The notes: generated by a model from the sequence alone, not told the origin. Positions 25,068 to 34,338 are shown, counted from the stretch's first letter. The stretch is DNA of 64,000 nucleotides from Thermococcus alcaliphilus (GCF_024054535.1 NZ_JAMXLV010000021.1:186001-250000), one strand, 5' to 3'. Translations and numbers: made by a program.

Positions 25068-25619
25068 ATGATAATCATCTTAGCAGGTGGGAAATCTACC
25101 AGAATGGGAAAAGAAAAACCAGTATTGAAAATAGCAGATAAAGAAATGCTCCTCTGGGTTTACAATGAGAGCTCAAAGATAGATGAAACCCTTGTTGCTC
25201 TCTCGAAGAACACGCCAAAAACCAAGGAACTATGCCTCCGGGAGAGGATTCCCTTCGTCAACACGCCAGGAAGAGGATATGTTGAAGACGTTCAGTGGCT
25301 CTTGAAGGAGTTTGGACCATTTGTAAGTGTCTCAGCCGATCTGCCTTTCGTAAAGGCGTGTGATATTGCCCTCATAAGAAGCGAGCTTGAAAAGAAAAAA
25401 ACCAGCATCACTGGAGTTTTACCTTTAAACATAGTCCCAAAAGACCTTAGAGTTGCAACTTACAGAGGATACGCGATTGTAGGGATTAATGGAGTTTCCT
25501 ATGAGGGAGAAGAATTCGTTGAGCTAAGGAACCCTCTTTTGGCCTTAAACGTGAACACACCAAGAGAACTTGAACTTGCAAACAGAGTTGCCAAGCTCCT
25601 ACACCCCAAGTTCACTTAG
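25068..25619 (+). CDS. cobY: Adenosylcobinamide-phosphate guanylyltransferase CobY
   Basis: The archaeal nucleotidyltransferase that converts adenosylcobinamide phosphate to adenosylcobinamide-GDP (replaces bacterial CobU). MobA-like NTP loop [15 protein letters not shown] (about residues 4-18), SADLPFV (about 89-95) and a C-terminal LNVNTPREL. 183 residues. A GTG at 25059 overlapping the vapC stop is an alternative start; the ATG at 25068 gives the family N-terminus. Convergent with cbiP, overlapping by 21 nt. Confidence 0.92.
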   Translation: MIIILAGGKSTRMGKEKPVLKIADKEMLLWVYNESSKIDETLVALSKNTPKTKELCLRERIPFVNTPGRGYVEDVQWLLKEFGPFVSVSADLPFVKACDIALIRSELEKKKTSITGVLPLNIVPKDLRVATYRGYAIVGINGVSYEGEEFVELRNPLLALNVNTPRELELANRVAKLLHPKFT

Positions 25620-27050
25620 GATGTAATTGAGGTCTAAGTTTTCTTCCACAACTCTGGAAAATCTTTCAATTTCCTCCTCCAGGCTCCACTCCTCGAGGCT
25701 TAAGGGCTCAAGACCCTTCTCCAAGCGAAGCATGTTTAAAAGCCGCTCTGTGAATGCGAAGTTGTGAAAGATTCCATGGAGATACGTTCCAAAGCTTCTC
25801 TCACCTATAGCCCCCTCGGGCTCGAAGGCTTTGGTACCGTTTATCTCCTTTATTATTGAGAACGGCCTCTCACTTGTGGATCGCCCCATCCTTATTTCGT
25901 AGCCCTCAACTTCCATTTTCTTGGCTTGCTCCCACAGTATTTTCGATTTCAGGTGGTTGGTTCTCTTTTCCATCGTGAAGATCGTTTTAGCTGGCAGAAG
26001 ACCGATGCCCCTAACCTTGCCTCTCTTTGACTCGACATTGTCTATTATCTCCTTCCCAAGCATCTGAAAGCCGCCGCAGATTCCCACAACGAATGAACCC
26101 TCGCGGTGAGCCTGAATTATGGCATCTTCAATCCCATTCTCCCTCATCCAGAGGAAATCTTCCACCGTGTTTTTGCTCCCTGGAATAATTATTAAATCTC
26201 CTTCAATCTCGTCGGCTTTTGTCACATAATCAACACCGTTGGCCCAATGAAGGGGCTCGAAATCGGTGAAGTTGCTTATATGTGGAAGCTTGATGATCTG
26301 TATGCGCAAGTCACCTTTAACTTTAGGAAACTCTGCTAAGGAATCTTCTTCTGGCAGTTTGTGATCCACATAGGGGATAACTCCCATGACCCTTTTCCCA
26401 TATCTCTGCTCCAAATATCCAAAGCCGGGTTCAAGGAGAGATTTATCACCCCTAAACTTGTTGAAAACAAACCCCATAACTAGCTCCCTTTCCTCCTCGC
26501 TTAAAAGCTCCATTGTGCCTACTATTGAGGCAAAACTACCCCCTCTATCTATGTCAGCCACGAGAATAACTTTGGCATTTGCATGCCTTGCAACCCGCAT
26601 GTTTGCAATATCATAATCCTTCAAGTTTATCTCCACAGGGGAACCCGCTCCCTCAATTACTACAACATCATGACTATGCATAAGCTCATCTAGAATCCTC
26701 ATGACCCTTTTAAAGAGCTCCTCCTTGGTGGAAAGCATGTATTCTCTGGCTGAGACACTCCCAATGGGCTTTCCCATAAAAACTACTTGACTTCTCATGT
26801 TCCCCTCAGGTTTTAGAAGAATAGGGTTGAACCTCACAGAAGGTTTCTTCTTACACGCCAAAGCTTGCAAATATTGAGCCCTGCTTATTTCTCCCCCTTC
26901 AATGCTTGGAGCAGAATTTAAACTCATGTTCTGGCTTTTGAAGGGAACCACATCGTAACCGAGATTTGTAAGAATCCTGCACAGTGCAAGGGCCAATAAA
27001 GATTTTCCAGCTCCTGAGGAAGTGCCTTGGATCATCAAAGCTCTACCCAT
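25599..27050 (-). CDS. cbiP: Cobyric acid synthase CbiP
   Basis: ATP- and glutamine-dependent enzyme that amidates four side chains of cobyrinic acid a,c-diamide. N-terminal dethiobiotin-synthetase-like P-loop GTSSGAGKS (about 9-17) and KSQNMSLNS, then [12 protein letters not shown], and a C-terminal class I glutamine amidotransferase domain with the nucleophile Cys in [12 protein letters not shown] (about 324-335) and HGIFHN later. The frame extends to 27131; ATG 27050 with GGTGATGG at ideal spacing gives 483 residues. Follows the BtuF-like gene by 28 nt, so cotranscribed. Confidence 0.95.
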   Translation of the reverse strand: MGRALMIQGTSSGAGKSLLALALCRILTNLGYDVVPFKSQNMSLNSAPSIEGGEISRAQYLQALACKKKPSVRFNPILLKPEGNMRSQVVFMGKPIGSVSAREYMLSTKEELFKRVMRILDELMHSHDVVVIEGAGSPVEINLKDYDIANMRVARHANAKVILVADIDRGGSFASIVGTMELLSEEERELVMGFVFNKFRGDKSLLEPGFGYLEQRYGKRVMGVIPYVDHKLPEEDSLAEFPKVKGDLRIQIIKLPHISNFTDFEPLHWANGVDYVTKADEIEGDLIIIPGSKNTVEDFLWMRENGIEDAIIQAHREGSFVVGICGGFQMLGKEIIDNVESKRGKVRGIGLLPAKTIFTMEKRTNHLKSKILWEQAKKMEVEGYEIRMGRSTSERPFSIIKEINGTKAFEPEGAIGERSFGTYLHGIFHNFAFTERLLNMLRLEKGLEPLSLEEWSLEEEIERFSRVVEENLDLNYILSELGV

Positions 27051-27078
27051 AACCATCACCAAAAAGAGAAAAAAAGAA

Positions 27079-28098
27079 TCAGCCTGCCGTAGCTTCACAT
27101 ACGAGAGGCTGATATGTGAAGTTAAACACATCTGGATGTAAGAACTTTGCGATTTCCTCCAATCCCTCGACTATCCTTGGAGTTGGCCTTGAGACAATGT
27201 CATCACTGCTTAGAGTGTAAACCCTCCCATTTTTTACGGCATCAGTGTTCACAAGCTGAGTATTGCAAAGATCCTCCGCATTCATTCCCGCATGTGGAGG
27301 AAGGATTATCACTTCCGGATTCCTTGCCAAGACTTCTTCAATGCTTACTTGCGGCCATCCTTGAGTATCTCCAAAGATGTTTTCTCCCCCTGCCAATGTT
27401 ATGAGATCGTTAATGAAAGTACCGTTACCAGCGGTCATCAGAGGATCGCTCCAGACTATGTAGAACACCTTTACCCTCTGTACGTCTTGAACCTTGCTCT
27501 CTATCTCCTCAATTTTGTCCTTCATTTCAGCTACAACTTCTTTGGCTTTTTCCTCTTTATTCGTAACTTTTCCTAAAAGTTCAACTGCTTTGTAAATTTC
27601 ATCTATACTCTTTGGGTCAATGATTATAACTGGGGCTATCTTTTCAAGTTGTTCTAAGTATTTGAGATGCATTGAGGTGCCAATTATAAGGTCTGGATTC
27701 AAAGATGCTATCACCTCTATATTGGGATCAGAAAATCCCCCGACAACAGTTCTTCCTTCCTGAACATTCTCCGGATAGTTGTCGAATTTTGTGACTCCAA
27801 CAACTTTGTCGAGAGCACCTATGAAGTAAAGGGTTTCCGTGATACTAGGAGCTAAAGATACTATTTTTTGAGGCTCTTTCTCTATGGTGACTTCCCTTCC
27901 GGCAAAATCAACTATAGTTAATGGATATTTAGGAGCAGGAGTTTGGGTTTCGCTTCCTGTATTTGTTGTGGTTGTCGTGGATGTCACTTTTTCTTCAGTG
28001 GTTTCTGTTGTGGTAGGGGTGGTTTGAGTTTGCCCGATGCAACCTGCTATAACAACTCCAAACATAAGCAGTACCAGCACAATGGCTACCTTTCTCAT
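27079..28098 (-). CDS. Corrinoid ABC transporter binding lipoprotein (BtuF-like)
   Basis: Surface-anchored solute-binding protein of the siderophore/B12 class. Signal sequence (about residues 1-19) with lipobox VIAGC at Cys 20, a Thr-rich linker (about 22-55), then the PBP fold with [17 protein letters not shown] and NPDLIIGTS, and [18 protein letters not shown] at the end. GGTGAGGT precedes ATG 28098. Position between cbiP and the divergent cobT points to a corrinoid ligand; permease and ATPase genes are not adjacent, so partners must be elsewhere. Iron-chelate binding is the alternative. Confidence 0.88.
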   Translation of the reverse strand: MRKVAIVLVLLMFGVVIAGCIGQTQTTPTTTETTEEKVTSTTTTTNTGSETQTPAPKYPLTIVDFAGREVTIEKEPQKIVSLAPSITETLYFIGALDKVVGVTKFDNYPENVQEGRTVVGGFSDPNIEVIASLNPDLIIGTSMHLKYLEQLEKIAPVIIIDPKSIDEIYKAVELLGKVTNKEEKAKEVVAEMKDKIEEIESKVQDVQRVKVFYIVWSDPLMTAGNGTFINDLITLAGGENIFGDTQGWPQVSIEEVLARNPEVIILPPHAGMNAEDLCNTQLVNTDAVKNGRVYTLSSDDIVSRPTPRIVEGLEEIAKFLHPDVFNFTYQPLVCEATAG

Positions 28099-28108
28099 GT
28101 ACCTCACC

Positions 28109-28123
28109 TGGATAATTTGTCCA
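28109..28123. promoter_or_regulatory. Operator-like palindrome, copy 1 (btuF side)
   Basis: TGGATAATTTGTCCA, an imperfect 15-bp inverted repeat (arms TGGA...TCCA). It lies between the likely TATA box of the btuF-like gene (minus strand, TTTTATTATTG about 28127-28137) and its expected transcript start, where a bound repressor would block polymerase. Identical in sequence to copy 2. Confidence 0.65.
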
Positions 28124-28156
28124 GCAATAATAAAAGGGAAGGGTATATAAACCTAT

Positions 28157-28171
28157 TGGATAATTTGTCCA
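28157..28171. promoter_or_regulatory. Operator-like palindrome, copy 2 (cobT side)
   Basis: Second exact copy of TGGATAATTTGTCCA, centred 48 bp from copy 1. It follows the cobT TATA box GGTATATAAAC (about 28142-28152) and precedes the AAGGTGAT ribosome site. The two copies thus cover both divergent promoters. Confidence 0.65.
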
Positions 28172-28182
28172 AGGTGATATCT

Positions 28183-29175
28183 ATGATGCTTGTTGTATTG
28201 GGAAACACCGAGGTGTCTCTAATACCAGGAATAAGCATGGCAGGAGCAACACCGGAGCTAACAAAACTAACTCCACCGGCAGATGCGGAATACCTTTTTT
28301 ACGAAAGGCCGAAAATAATAGATGCAATACCCGTAACTCCTGAGGGACATCCAACCCCTGCTATAATCACGAAAGCCGCAAAAGAGCTTGCAAACTTTCC
28401 GATTATTGTTGTAAGGGGAGGTACTTATTTAGCCCCTCTCGTCCCCCATGTGCACATAAGCAGCTATGTGGGAAGAGATTTTAGAAAAGAGAAAGCTTTG
28501 CCAGAAACTAGGGAAATAATAGACAGAGCATCCCTTTTTGGGGAAGAACTAAACAAGCTAAATCTGGAAGAAGTAGTTATTGGAGAATCAACACCGGGAG
28601 GAACAACAACAGCTCAAGCGGTTTTGTGGGCTCTTGAATACGATGCAAAGACTTCCTCGGCTTCTCCCGACAATCCCCAACCCTTAAAGGAAAAAGTAAT
28701 AGCAGAGGGGTTCAAAAGGGCGGGTATAAAAGAAGGAGAGCTTAAGGACAAACCATTAACAGCCTTGGAAGAGTTTGGCGACCCGATGATGGCCACGGTT
28801 GTAGGAATCGCTCGGGGATTCAAAGGAAAAGTAATACTTGCTGGTGGAACACAAATGCTGGCTGTTGCAGCATTGTTAAGAGCTATGGGGGAAGAACTCG
28901 AAAGGTTCACTATCGTCACCACGAAGTGGGTAATAAAAGACAAAAGTTCAACTTTCAAAGAAACAGCCGAGGAACTGGGGGTAGAGTACCAATATGCGAA
29001 CTTGGACTTTTCAAAGAGCAGATTTAAGGGTCTTAGAGACTATGAAAGGGGCTACGTGAAAGAAGGGGTTGGAGCCGGGGGAGCCGCATGGCTAGCACTA
29101 AAGAGGGGATTTACTGAGAGAGATATCGAGAGGAAAGTAGAAGAGCTCTACGAAAAACTCACAAAGAACCTTTAG
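28183..29175 (+). CDS. cobT: Nicotinate-nucleotide-dependent phosphoribosyltransferase CobT (archaeal type)
   Basis: Activates the lower-ligand base as alpha-ribazole phosphate for cobalamin. 330 residues; N-terminal [38 protein letters not shown] (about 130-147), and the glycine-rich [16 protein letters not shown] (about 222-237) and [13 protein letters not shown] near the end match the archaeal CobT-like family. The frame runs back to 27943 through the btuF region; ATG 28183 with AAGGTGATAT is the real start. Divergent from btuF; ends overlap cbiZ by 17 nt (convergent). Confidence 0.92.
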   Translation: MMLVVLGNTEVSLIPGISMAGATPELTKLTPPADAEYLFYERPKIIDAIPVTPEGHPTPAIITKAAKELANFPIIVVRGGTYLAPLVPHVHISSYVGRDFRKEKALPETREIIDRASLFGEELNKLNLEEVVIGESTPGGTTTAQAVLWALEYDAKTSSASPDNPQPLKEKVIAEGFKRAGIKEGELKDKPLTALEEFGDPMMATVVGIARGFKGKVILAGGTQMLAVAALLRAMGEELERFTIVTTKWVIKDKSSTFKETAEELGVEYQYANLDFSKSRFKGLRDYERGYVKEGVGAGGAAWLALKRGFTERDIERKVEELYEKLTKNL

Positions 29176-29746
29176 TTTTTTCCCACTTCTTCAAACTTTC
29201 TTTTAGAGCTTTCCTAACTGCCCTGCCTATGTCTATTCCAAGCCTTGTGGCGGTTCCTGCCCACTCCTGTTCTCCCTCGAAGGCAAACACCCCTATTCCA
29301 TCGCTTGTTGTTCCAGTGGCATTATAACCGAGATCCAATAGCGTGTATGTTTTTGCTTCTGTGGCCGTCATTATTGCATTTGCCATAGCTCCTAGAGTGA
29401 GCCCTTCTTCAATAACCAAAGCTATGTTGATTGTTTTGCTTAAAAATCGGGGAGGCTCATCTCCAGCTATTGCAGGATTAGTTATTCCAGCTGTGATGTA
29501 TGCCCTAACGTTTCCAGACTCTACAATAGAGAGAACCTTTTCTATATCCGCAGCAGTCATGAAACCTACAAAATTCTTCAGCCCATTTGCCCTCTCAAAT
29601 TCAAGACAGTCCTTCTTGTAATCACCATCATAATTTTTGTGAACCTGCATGAAAAAGAACCCGTTAGCTCTGAAAACTCCACCATTATGGGGCGCATTAC
29701 TGAGAGAAATCATTTGAGACTTAAAAGGGTGTACAAATGCCCTCAT
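29159..29746 (-). CDS. cbiZ: Adenosylcobinamide amidohydrolase CbiZ
   Basis: Hydrolyses the aminopropanol amide of (pseudo)cobinamide-type corrinoids to cobyric acid, letting archaea remodel scavenged corrinoids. 195 residues; family features LSNAPHNGG near the N-terminus, [29 protein letters not shown] (about 79-96), [19 protein letters not shown] (about 136-155). It starts 38 nt after rpl10e on the same strand with no clear ribosome site or own TATA, so it may depend on the ribosomal-protein transcript. Start codon uncertain. Confidence 0.9.
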   Translation of the reverse strand: MRAFVHPFKSQMISLSNAPHNGGVFRANGFFFMQVHKNYDGDYKKDCLEFERANGLKNFVGFMTAADIEKVLSIVESGNVRAYITAGITNPAIAGDEPPRFLSKTINIALVIEEGLTLGAMANAIMTATEAKTYTLLDLGYNATGTTSDGIGVFAFEGEQEWAGTATRLGIDIGRAVRKALKESLKKWEKTKGSL

Positions 29747-29784
29747 GAAAGAAAAGGGAAAACTAAGGTTAATAAGCTTTTACC

Positions 29785-30327
29785 TCAAAGTGTTGACAGT
29801 ACTTTGGTTGTTACGTCGTTTCCTTCCTTGTCGTAGATTCTGTAGTAGCACTTGCATGGGAACTTCATGCTTGCTCTCTTCATTGCGGCGATTGCAAACT
29901 TTAGGTGCTGCCTGTTAACTCTAACGGTGAGGATCTTTTGATCTTTCTTAAGTCTTGCTGCCAATCCTATTGGCTTTCCAAAGGGCCTTCTCATACCGTT
30001 TCCGTAACGGTCAGCCTTTCTTCCAGTAGCCATTGGGTTTTCTCTAAGCACTTGGAACGGGTAAACTCTAATCTTGTAGTGGAAGTTGCTCCTACCGACG
30101 TTCTTCGTGAGGAATCTGTTAAGCTGGGTTCTTGCAGCTTCGAGTGCGTTTTGCCTAATCTGGACAGGTTCGGCTGTGTGAAGGCTAACCTCAAACTCAA
30201 AGTCTCCAGCAGGGTTTCCCATGTCGAAGATAGTAATTCTCGGACCGGGGGCACCTCTAATGTATTCCCTTCTCGTGTAAGCGGGCTTATCAACGTATCT
30301 GTCAATCTTGGCTGGTCTCAAAGCCAT
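29785..30327 (-). CDS. rpl10e: Ribosomal protein L10e (uL16)
   Basis: Large-subunit protein at the A-site tRNA corridor. [20 protein letters not shown] start, [13 protein letters not shown], and [20 protein letters not shown] (basic loop, about 110-129) identify the family; 180 residues is standard. ATG 30327 follows GGAGGTGAG at 4 nt; the GTG nine bases earlier is part of that site. A TATA-like CTTTTATAAGC (minus strand, about 30379-30389) lies upstream with TAAGCA-CTT-TGCTTA (30362-30376), a small palindrome, between it and the gene. Confidence 0.97.
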   Translation of the reverse strand: MALRPAKIDRYVDKPAYTRREYIRGAPGPRITIFDMGNPAGDFEFEVSLHTAEPVQIRQNALEAARTQLNRFLTKNVGRSNFHYKIRVYPFQVLRENPMATGRKADRYGNGMRRPFGKPIGLAARLKKDQKILTVRVNRQHLKFAIAAMKRASMKFPCKCYYRIYDKEGNDVTTKVLSTL

Positions 30328-30474
30328 GCTTCTCACCTCCCAAATGAGCGTAATCTAAAGGTAAGCACTTTGCTTAGCTTATAAAAGTTTTGGATTCTTG
30401 ACTTGAAAGCTTTTTGGTGGTGGATATATAAAGGTTTTTATAATCAATGAGGTATCTTTCAACTGGGTGATACT

Positions 30475-31620
30475 ATGCAGTTTGAGGATGCTTATAGGGA
30501 AGTCTACGAAATAGTAAAGCCAAAATACAAACTTTTCACCGCCGGCCCAGTTGCCTGTTTTCCAGAAGTTCTTGAGATAATGAAAGTCCAGATGTTTAGT
30601 CACAGAGCAAAAGAGTATAAGCAGATGCACGTCGATACCGTTGAGAGACTCAAGAAGTTCCTTGAAGTTGAGAAAGGAGAAGTACTCTTGTTCCCAAGCT
30701 CCGGTACTGGAGTGATGGAAGCAAGCATAAGAAACGGTGTTTCCAAGGGCGGAAAAGTTCTTGTGACAATAATCGGGGCTTTTGGAAAAAGGTACAAGCA
30801 AGTTGTTGAGAGCAACGGGAGAAAAGCTGTAACTTTGGAATATGAACCTGGAAAGGCTGTCAAACCAGAGGATCTTGACGATGCATTAAAGAAAAACCCA
30901 GATGTTGAAGCTGTGACAATAACCTATAACGAAACTTCTACAGGTGTCCTTAATCCACTGCCGGAGTTAGCTAAGGTGGCAAAGGAGCACGATAAGCTTG
31001 TGTTCGTGGATGCTGTGAGTGCAATGGGTGGGGCTGACATAAAGTTCACCAAATGGGGAATCGATGTTGTCTTTGGAAGTTCCCAAAAGGCCTTTGGAGT
31101 TCCTCCTGGATTAGCTATTGGAGCTTTCAGTGAAGAATTCATTGAAATAGCTCACAAAATGGAAGAGAGAGGCTGGTATTTTGACATTCCAAGGTACATT
31201 AAGGTCCAAAACGAGAAGCAGGGGCCCCCTTCAACCCCAGCAATGCCCCAAGAGTTTGGCCTAAACGTTGTGCTTAGAATAATTAAAAAGATGGGCGGGA
31301 AAGAGAAGTGGCTCGACATGTACAGAAAGAGAAGCGAAATGATAAGAAACGGAGTAAGAGAGATTGGCTTAGAAATTCTCGCAGAGCCAGGTTACGAGAG
31401 CCCCACAATAACGGCAGTACTTACACCGGAGGGCATCAAGGGAGATCAAGTTTACAACGCAATGCGTGAGAGAGGATTCGAGCTTGCCAAGGGCTATGGT
31501 GAAGGCATAAAGGAGAAAACCTTCAGAATTGGAAACATGGGATACATGACATTTGAAGACATTGAAGAGATGCTCCAAAACCTGAAAGAAGTGATAGAAG
31601 AATTAAAAGCAAAGGTTTAA
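30475..31620 (+). CDS. Class V aminotransferase (alanine/serine-glyoxylate type)
   Basis: PLP-dependent aminotransferase of the AGAT/serine-pyruvate group. 381 residues; FTAGPVACFPEVLEIM (about 21-36), LFPSSGTGVMEA (phosphate-binding turn), VDAVSAMGG (Asp that contacts the pyridine N, about 183-191) and the Schiff-base Lys in FGSSQKAFGVPPGL (about 200-213). ATG preceded by GGGTGATACT. TATA-like GGATATATAAAGG about 45 bp upstream. Physiological substrate in Thermococcales is not certain; glyoxylate/alanine and phosphoserine-type substrates are both possible. Confidence 0.92.
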   Translation: MQFEDAYREVYEIVKPKYKLFTAGPVACFPEVLEIMKVQMFSHRAKEYKQMHVDTVERLKKFLEVEKGEVLLFPSSGTGVMEASIRNGVSKGGKVLVTIIGAFGKRYKQVVESNGRKAVTLEYEPGKAVKPEDLDDALKKNPDVEAVTITYNETSTGVLNPLPELAKVAKEHDKLVFVDAVSAMGGADIKFTKWGIDVVFGSSQKAFGVPPGLAIGAFSEEFIEIAHKMEERGWYFDIPRYIKVQNEKQGPPSTPAMPQEFGLNVVLRIIKKMGGKEKWLDMYRKRSEMIRNGVREIGLEILAEPGYESPTITAVLTPEGIKGDQVYNAMRERGFELAKGYGEGIKEKTFRIGNMGYMTFEDIEEMLQNLKEVIEELKAKV

Positions 31621-32210
31621 GCAACTTTCTCCAGCTTTATTTTTCCTTCTTTTTGAACAACCCGATAGATTGCGTTCACCCTTCTAAGGCCGCTCTTTAT
31701 GTCCCTATATAACTCGATAACCAGCTCAAACCTTGCAAGGGTTTTGTCGTCTATTCTAAGCCAGTGTTTTATTTCCTCTACTAAGTCCCTCGAGAGGACA
31801 AGCGAGGAAATTATAAACGGATAATCATCGATTATTTTGTCCAGCAGGTATGGAATGTCAATTGTATGGAGGGTGTCTATAACAACGTAATCGGGATTGA
31901 GTTTCTTAATCTCCTCTATAACCTCTTTAGTCCTCTGCTTGGTGCTCTTTTCATTGAACTCGGTGTCTATCACGTGGATGTTCTTCTTGAAAGGCTTAAA
32001 CTCCCCATAGGCAGTGACAACGGCTATTTTCCATTCTTCTGGAATGAGATGAATTATCGCCTCGATAAGCTTTGTTTTACCTGCCCTGCTTGTCCCAACT
32101 ACGAGAATGTCTTCTTTCTTTAATATGGACTCTTTAATCACTTCCAGCTGGTGTTTGGTTATGGTTTCGTATCTCAAAAGATCCTCCGGTGTAAAGATAT
32201 AGACGCCCAT
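31617..32210 (-). CDS. P-loop ATPase related to secretion-type ATPases
   Basis: A 197-residue P-loop protein with Walker A GTSRAGKTK (about 39-47) and a Walker B-like PDYVVIDTLH (about 99-108), where the usual acidic pair is reduced to a single Asp. The pattern (N-terminal helix, VVTAYGEFKPF strand, central RDLVEEIKHWL) resembles a minimal VirB11/GspE-like ATPase domain lacking the zinc and N-terminal domains. No pilin or membrane platform gene is adjacent. Converges with the aminotransferase, overlapping by 4 nt. Function unknown. Confidence 0.75.
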   Translation of the reverse strand: MGVYIFTPEDLLRYETITKHQLEVIKESILKKEDILVVGTSRAGKTKLIEAIIHLIPEEWKIAVVTAYGEFKPFKKNIHVIDTEFNEKSTKQRTKEVIEEIKKLNPDYVVIDTLHTIDIPYLLDKIIDDYPFIISSLVLSRDLVEEIKHWLRIDDKTLARFELVIELYRDIKSGLRRVNAIYRVVQKEGKIKLEKVA

Positions 32211-32570
32211 TTCTTTGTCACCAAAAGATATTTGGGTTTTGATGTTATTAACTATATGGTTGCAGTGCTGTAGGAACTTGGATATGATCTAAATCTCTGA
32301 GATGAGATACACTGTCTTTTGGGTTTTGTGAATTTTATGCAGGTATGGCCTCAATAGACGTTGCTCTTTCGGAAATTTACCTTTGATGCCTAAGAACTCA
32401 CTGTCTAATTTTAGTTAATTTTTTAAACCCTAATTTTTATCCCACCATGAACTCATGAGGCTCTCTCAAAAGAATGCGGGTTTCCCGCGTGAGAGAGCTG
32501 AGGTTTAGAGAAAGCTTTAAAAACCCACTTTGATGAATAGACTTAGGCATAACTTTGGAGGTGTGTTAAG
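32211..32570. other. 360-bp intergenic region upstream of EF-1alpha gene
   Basis: No open frame longer than a few codons. It holds the start-side promoter of the P-loop ATPase, two TATA-like boxes in plus orientation (AATTTTTTAAACCC about 32417-32430 and AAAGCTTTAAAAACC about 32511-32525), and between them a strong hairpin (32460-32498). The second box is about 25 bp before the expected transcript start of EF-1alpha. Confidence 0.6.
32460..32498 (+). ncRNA. Candidate structured RNA hairpin upstream of EF-1alpha
   Basis: Two nested stems: outer 9 bp GCTCTCTCA/TGAGAGAGC and inner 5 bp GCGGG/CCCGC with loop TTT, separated by a 7-nt bulge (AAAGAAT) on one side and one G on the other. A TATA-like box about 25-30 bp upstream of about 32450 could drive a short transcript through it. 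It does not fit a C/D box RNA, and the asymmetric bulge is wrong for a canonical H/ACA pocket. It may instead be a DNA-level element of the EF-1alpha promoter. Confidence 0.35.
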
Positions 32571-33857
32571 ATGGCAAAGGAGAAGCCACACGTTAATATA
32601 GTGTTTATCGGACACGTAGACCACGGAAAGAGTACAACAATCGGTAGATTGCTCTTCGACACAGCCAACATTCCAGAGCAGATCATCAAGAAGTTCGAGG
32701 AAATGGGTGAAAAGGGTAAGTCATTCAAGTTCGCTTGGGTCATGGACAGACTCAAGGAAGAGAGAGAAAGAGGTATTACAATCGACGTTGCCCACACCAA
32801 GTTCGAGACCCCACATAGGTACATCACTATTATCGACGCTCCAGGTCACAGAGACTTCGTTAAGAACATGATTACCGGTGCTTCACAGGCTGACGCTGCA
32901 GTTCTCGTCGTTGCAGCCACAGATGGTGTCATGCCACAGACAAAGGAGCACGCATTCCTTGCAAGAACACTCGGTATCAACCACATAATCGTTGCGATTA
33001 ACAAGATGGATATGGTCAACTACGACGAGAAGAGGTTCAAAGAGGTTGCAGCCCAGGTTACAAAGCTCTTGCAAATGCTCGGTTACAAGAACTTCCCAGT
33101 CATCCCAATCAGCGCTTGGGAAGGCGACAACGTAGTTAAGAAGAGCGACAAGATGCCCTGGTACAACGGCCCAACACTCATCGAGGCCCTTGACCAGATC
33201 CCAGAGCCAGAGAAGCCAGTTGACAAGCCACTTAGAATCCCAATCCAAGACGTCTACTCAATTAAGGGTGTCGGTACAGTCCCAGTCGGTAGAGTTGAAA
33301 CCGGAAGACTTAGGGTTGGAGATGTAGTCATCTTCGAGCCAGCATCAACAATCTTCCACAAGCCAATACAAGGTGAAGTCAAGAGCATTGAAATGCACCA
33401 CGAGCCACTTGAAGAGGCTCTTCCAGGTGACAACATTGGTTTCAACGTCAGAGGTGTCGGTAAGAACGACATAAAGAGAGGTGACGTCGCTGGACACACA
33501 ACCAACCCACCAACAGTTGTCAGACCAAAGGACACATTCAAGGCCCAAATTATCGTCCTCAACCACCCAACAGCCATTACAATCGGCTACACACCAGTTC
33601 TCCACGCTCACACAACCCAGGTCGCAGTTAGATTCGAGCAGCTCTTAGCTAAGCTCGACCCAAGAACCGGTAACATCGTTGAGGAGAACCCACAATTCAT
33701 CAAGACCGGTGACTCAGCTATCGTAATACTCAGACCAACCAAGCCAATGGTCATCGAGCCAGTTAAGGAGATACCACAGCTCGGTAGATTCGCTATCAGA
33801 GACATGGGTCAAACAGTCGCTGCCGGTATGGTTATATCCATCCAGAAGGGCGAGTGA
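32571..33857 (+). CDS. tuf: Translation elongation factor 1-alpha
   Basis: GTPase that delivers aminoacyl-tRNA to the ribosome. 428 residues with G1 GHVDHGKST (about 13-21), G2 RGITID (about 65-70), G3 DAPGHRDF (about 88-95), G4 NKMD (about 147-150), then two beta-barrel domains. Codon choice is markedly biased (CCA, ATC, GGT), as expected for a very highly expressed gene. GGAGGTG lies 5 nt before the ATG. The 3' end contributes to a terminator hairpin. Followed by rps10. Confidence 0.98.
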   Translation: MAKEKPHVNIVFIGHVDHGKSTTIGRLLFDTANIPEQIIKKFEEMGEKGKSFKFAWVMDRLKEERERGITIDVAHTKFETPHRYITIIDAPGHRDFVKNMITGASQADAAVLVVAATDGVMPQTKEHAFLARTLGINHIIVAINKMDMVNYDEKRFKEVAAQVTKLLQMLGYKNFPVIPISAWEGDNVVKKSDKMPWYNGPTLIEALDQIPEPEKPVDKPLRIPIQDVYSIKGVGTVPVGRVETGRLRVGDVVIFEPASTIFHKPIQGEVKSIEMHHEPLEEALPGDNIGFNVRGVGKNDIKRGDVAGHTTNPPTVVRPKDTFKAQIIVLNHPTAITIGYTPVLHAHTTQVAVRFEQLLAKLDPRTGNIVEENPQFIKTGDSAIVILRPTKPMVIEPVKEIPQLGRFAIRDMGQTVAAGMVISIQKGE

Positions 33858-33876
33858 AGCCCTTCTCTAGCTTTTT
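33844..33876 (+). terminator. Hairpin plus T-run terminator of EF-1alpha gene
   Basis: A perfect 8-bp inverted repeat AGAAGGGC/GCCCTTCT (33844-33851 and 33859-33866) whose 7-nt loop contains the TGA stop codon, followed by a T5 run (33872-33876). It looks like a bacterial-style intrinsic terminator; hairpins are not required for archaeal termination, so the stem may instead stabilise the mRNA end. Confidence 0.55.
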
Positions 33877-33924
33877 CCTTTAAAATTATTACTTTTTCCA
33901 TTAGAACTTAGAGAGGTGGCAAAA

Positions 33925-34233
33925 ATGCAAAAAGCAAGAATTAAGCTTGCGAGCACAAACATAAGTGCTCTTAATGAGGTTACAGATCAAATCAAGCAGA
34001 TTGCAGAGAGGACAGGAGTTAGAATGAGCGGGCCTATCCCACTCCCAACCAAAAGGATAAGGATAACCACAAGAAAGAGCCCTGATGGGGAAGGAAGCGC
34101 AACTTTTGATAGATTTGAACTTAGAGTTCACAAGAGACTCATAGACATTGAAGCTGATGAGAGAGCTATGAGGCAAATCATGAGGATTCGTGTTCCTGAA
34201 GACGTGACAATAGAGATTGAGCTTATCTCATGA
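33925..34233 (+). CDS. rps10: Ribosomal protein S10
   Basis: Small-subunit head protein. 102 residues starting [52 protein letters not shown] (rRNA-binding loop, about 38-58) and [13 protein letters not shown] are diagnostic. The ATG at 33925 with GAGGTGG upstream is preferred over the GTG at 33916. Follows EF-1alpha, the usual archaeal order; a TATA-like CTTTAAAATTATT (about 33878-33890) may give it a separate promoter. Confidence 0.97.
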   Translation: MQKARIKLASTNISALNEVTDQIKQIAERTGVRMSGPIPLPTKRIRITTRKSPDGEGSATFDRFELRVHKRLIDIEADERAMRQIMRIRVPEDVTIEIELIS

Positions 34234-34250
34234 TTCTCATTATTTTTAGC

Positions 34251-34338
34251 GCCGGGGTAGCCTAGCCTGGGAAGGCGCGGGCCTGGAGAGTCCGTGGGCG
34301 TTAAGCCCGCCAGGGTTCAAATCCCTGCCCCGGCGCCA
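34251..34338 (+). tRNA. tRNA-Ser (anticodon GGA)
   Basis: Type II tRNA with a long variable arm. Acceptor GCCGGGG/CCCCGGC, anticodon stem CGGGC/GTCCG around loop CTGGAGA (anticodon GGA, reads TCC/TCT), variable arm TGGGCGTTAAGCCCG, T stem CAGGG/CCCTG with loop TTCAAAT. Discriminator G and encoded CCA (34336-34338). No intron. Confidence 0.95.

Noticed and set aside
27943-28182. N-terminal extension of cobT across the btuF promoter.
   Set aside because: Would translate through the btuF start and both operators; Cys/Gly-rich, unlike CobT. ATG 28183 has a proper AAGGTGAT site.
27051-28182. B12 riboswitch upstream of btuF/cobT or cbiP.
   Set aside because: Leaders are too short (under 20 nt from expected start sites) for a cobalamin riboswitch, and no B12-box-like conserved sequence is seen.
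30362-30376. TAAGCA-CTT-TGCTTA palindrome at the rpl10e promoter as an operator.
   Set aside because: Arms of 6 bp in a TATA-adjacent AT-rich region are expected by chance; kept only as a remark.
29905-30384. 159-codon plus-strand frame opposite rpl10e.
   Set aside because: Entirely antisense to a ribosomal protein gene with a clear ribosome site; Ser/Leu/Val-rich shadow.
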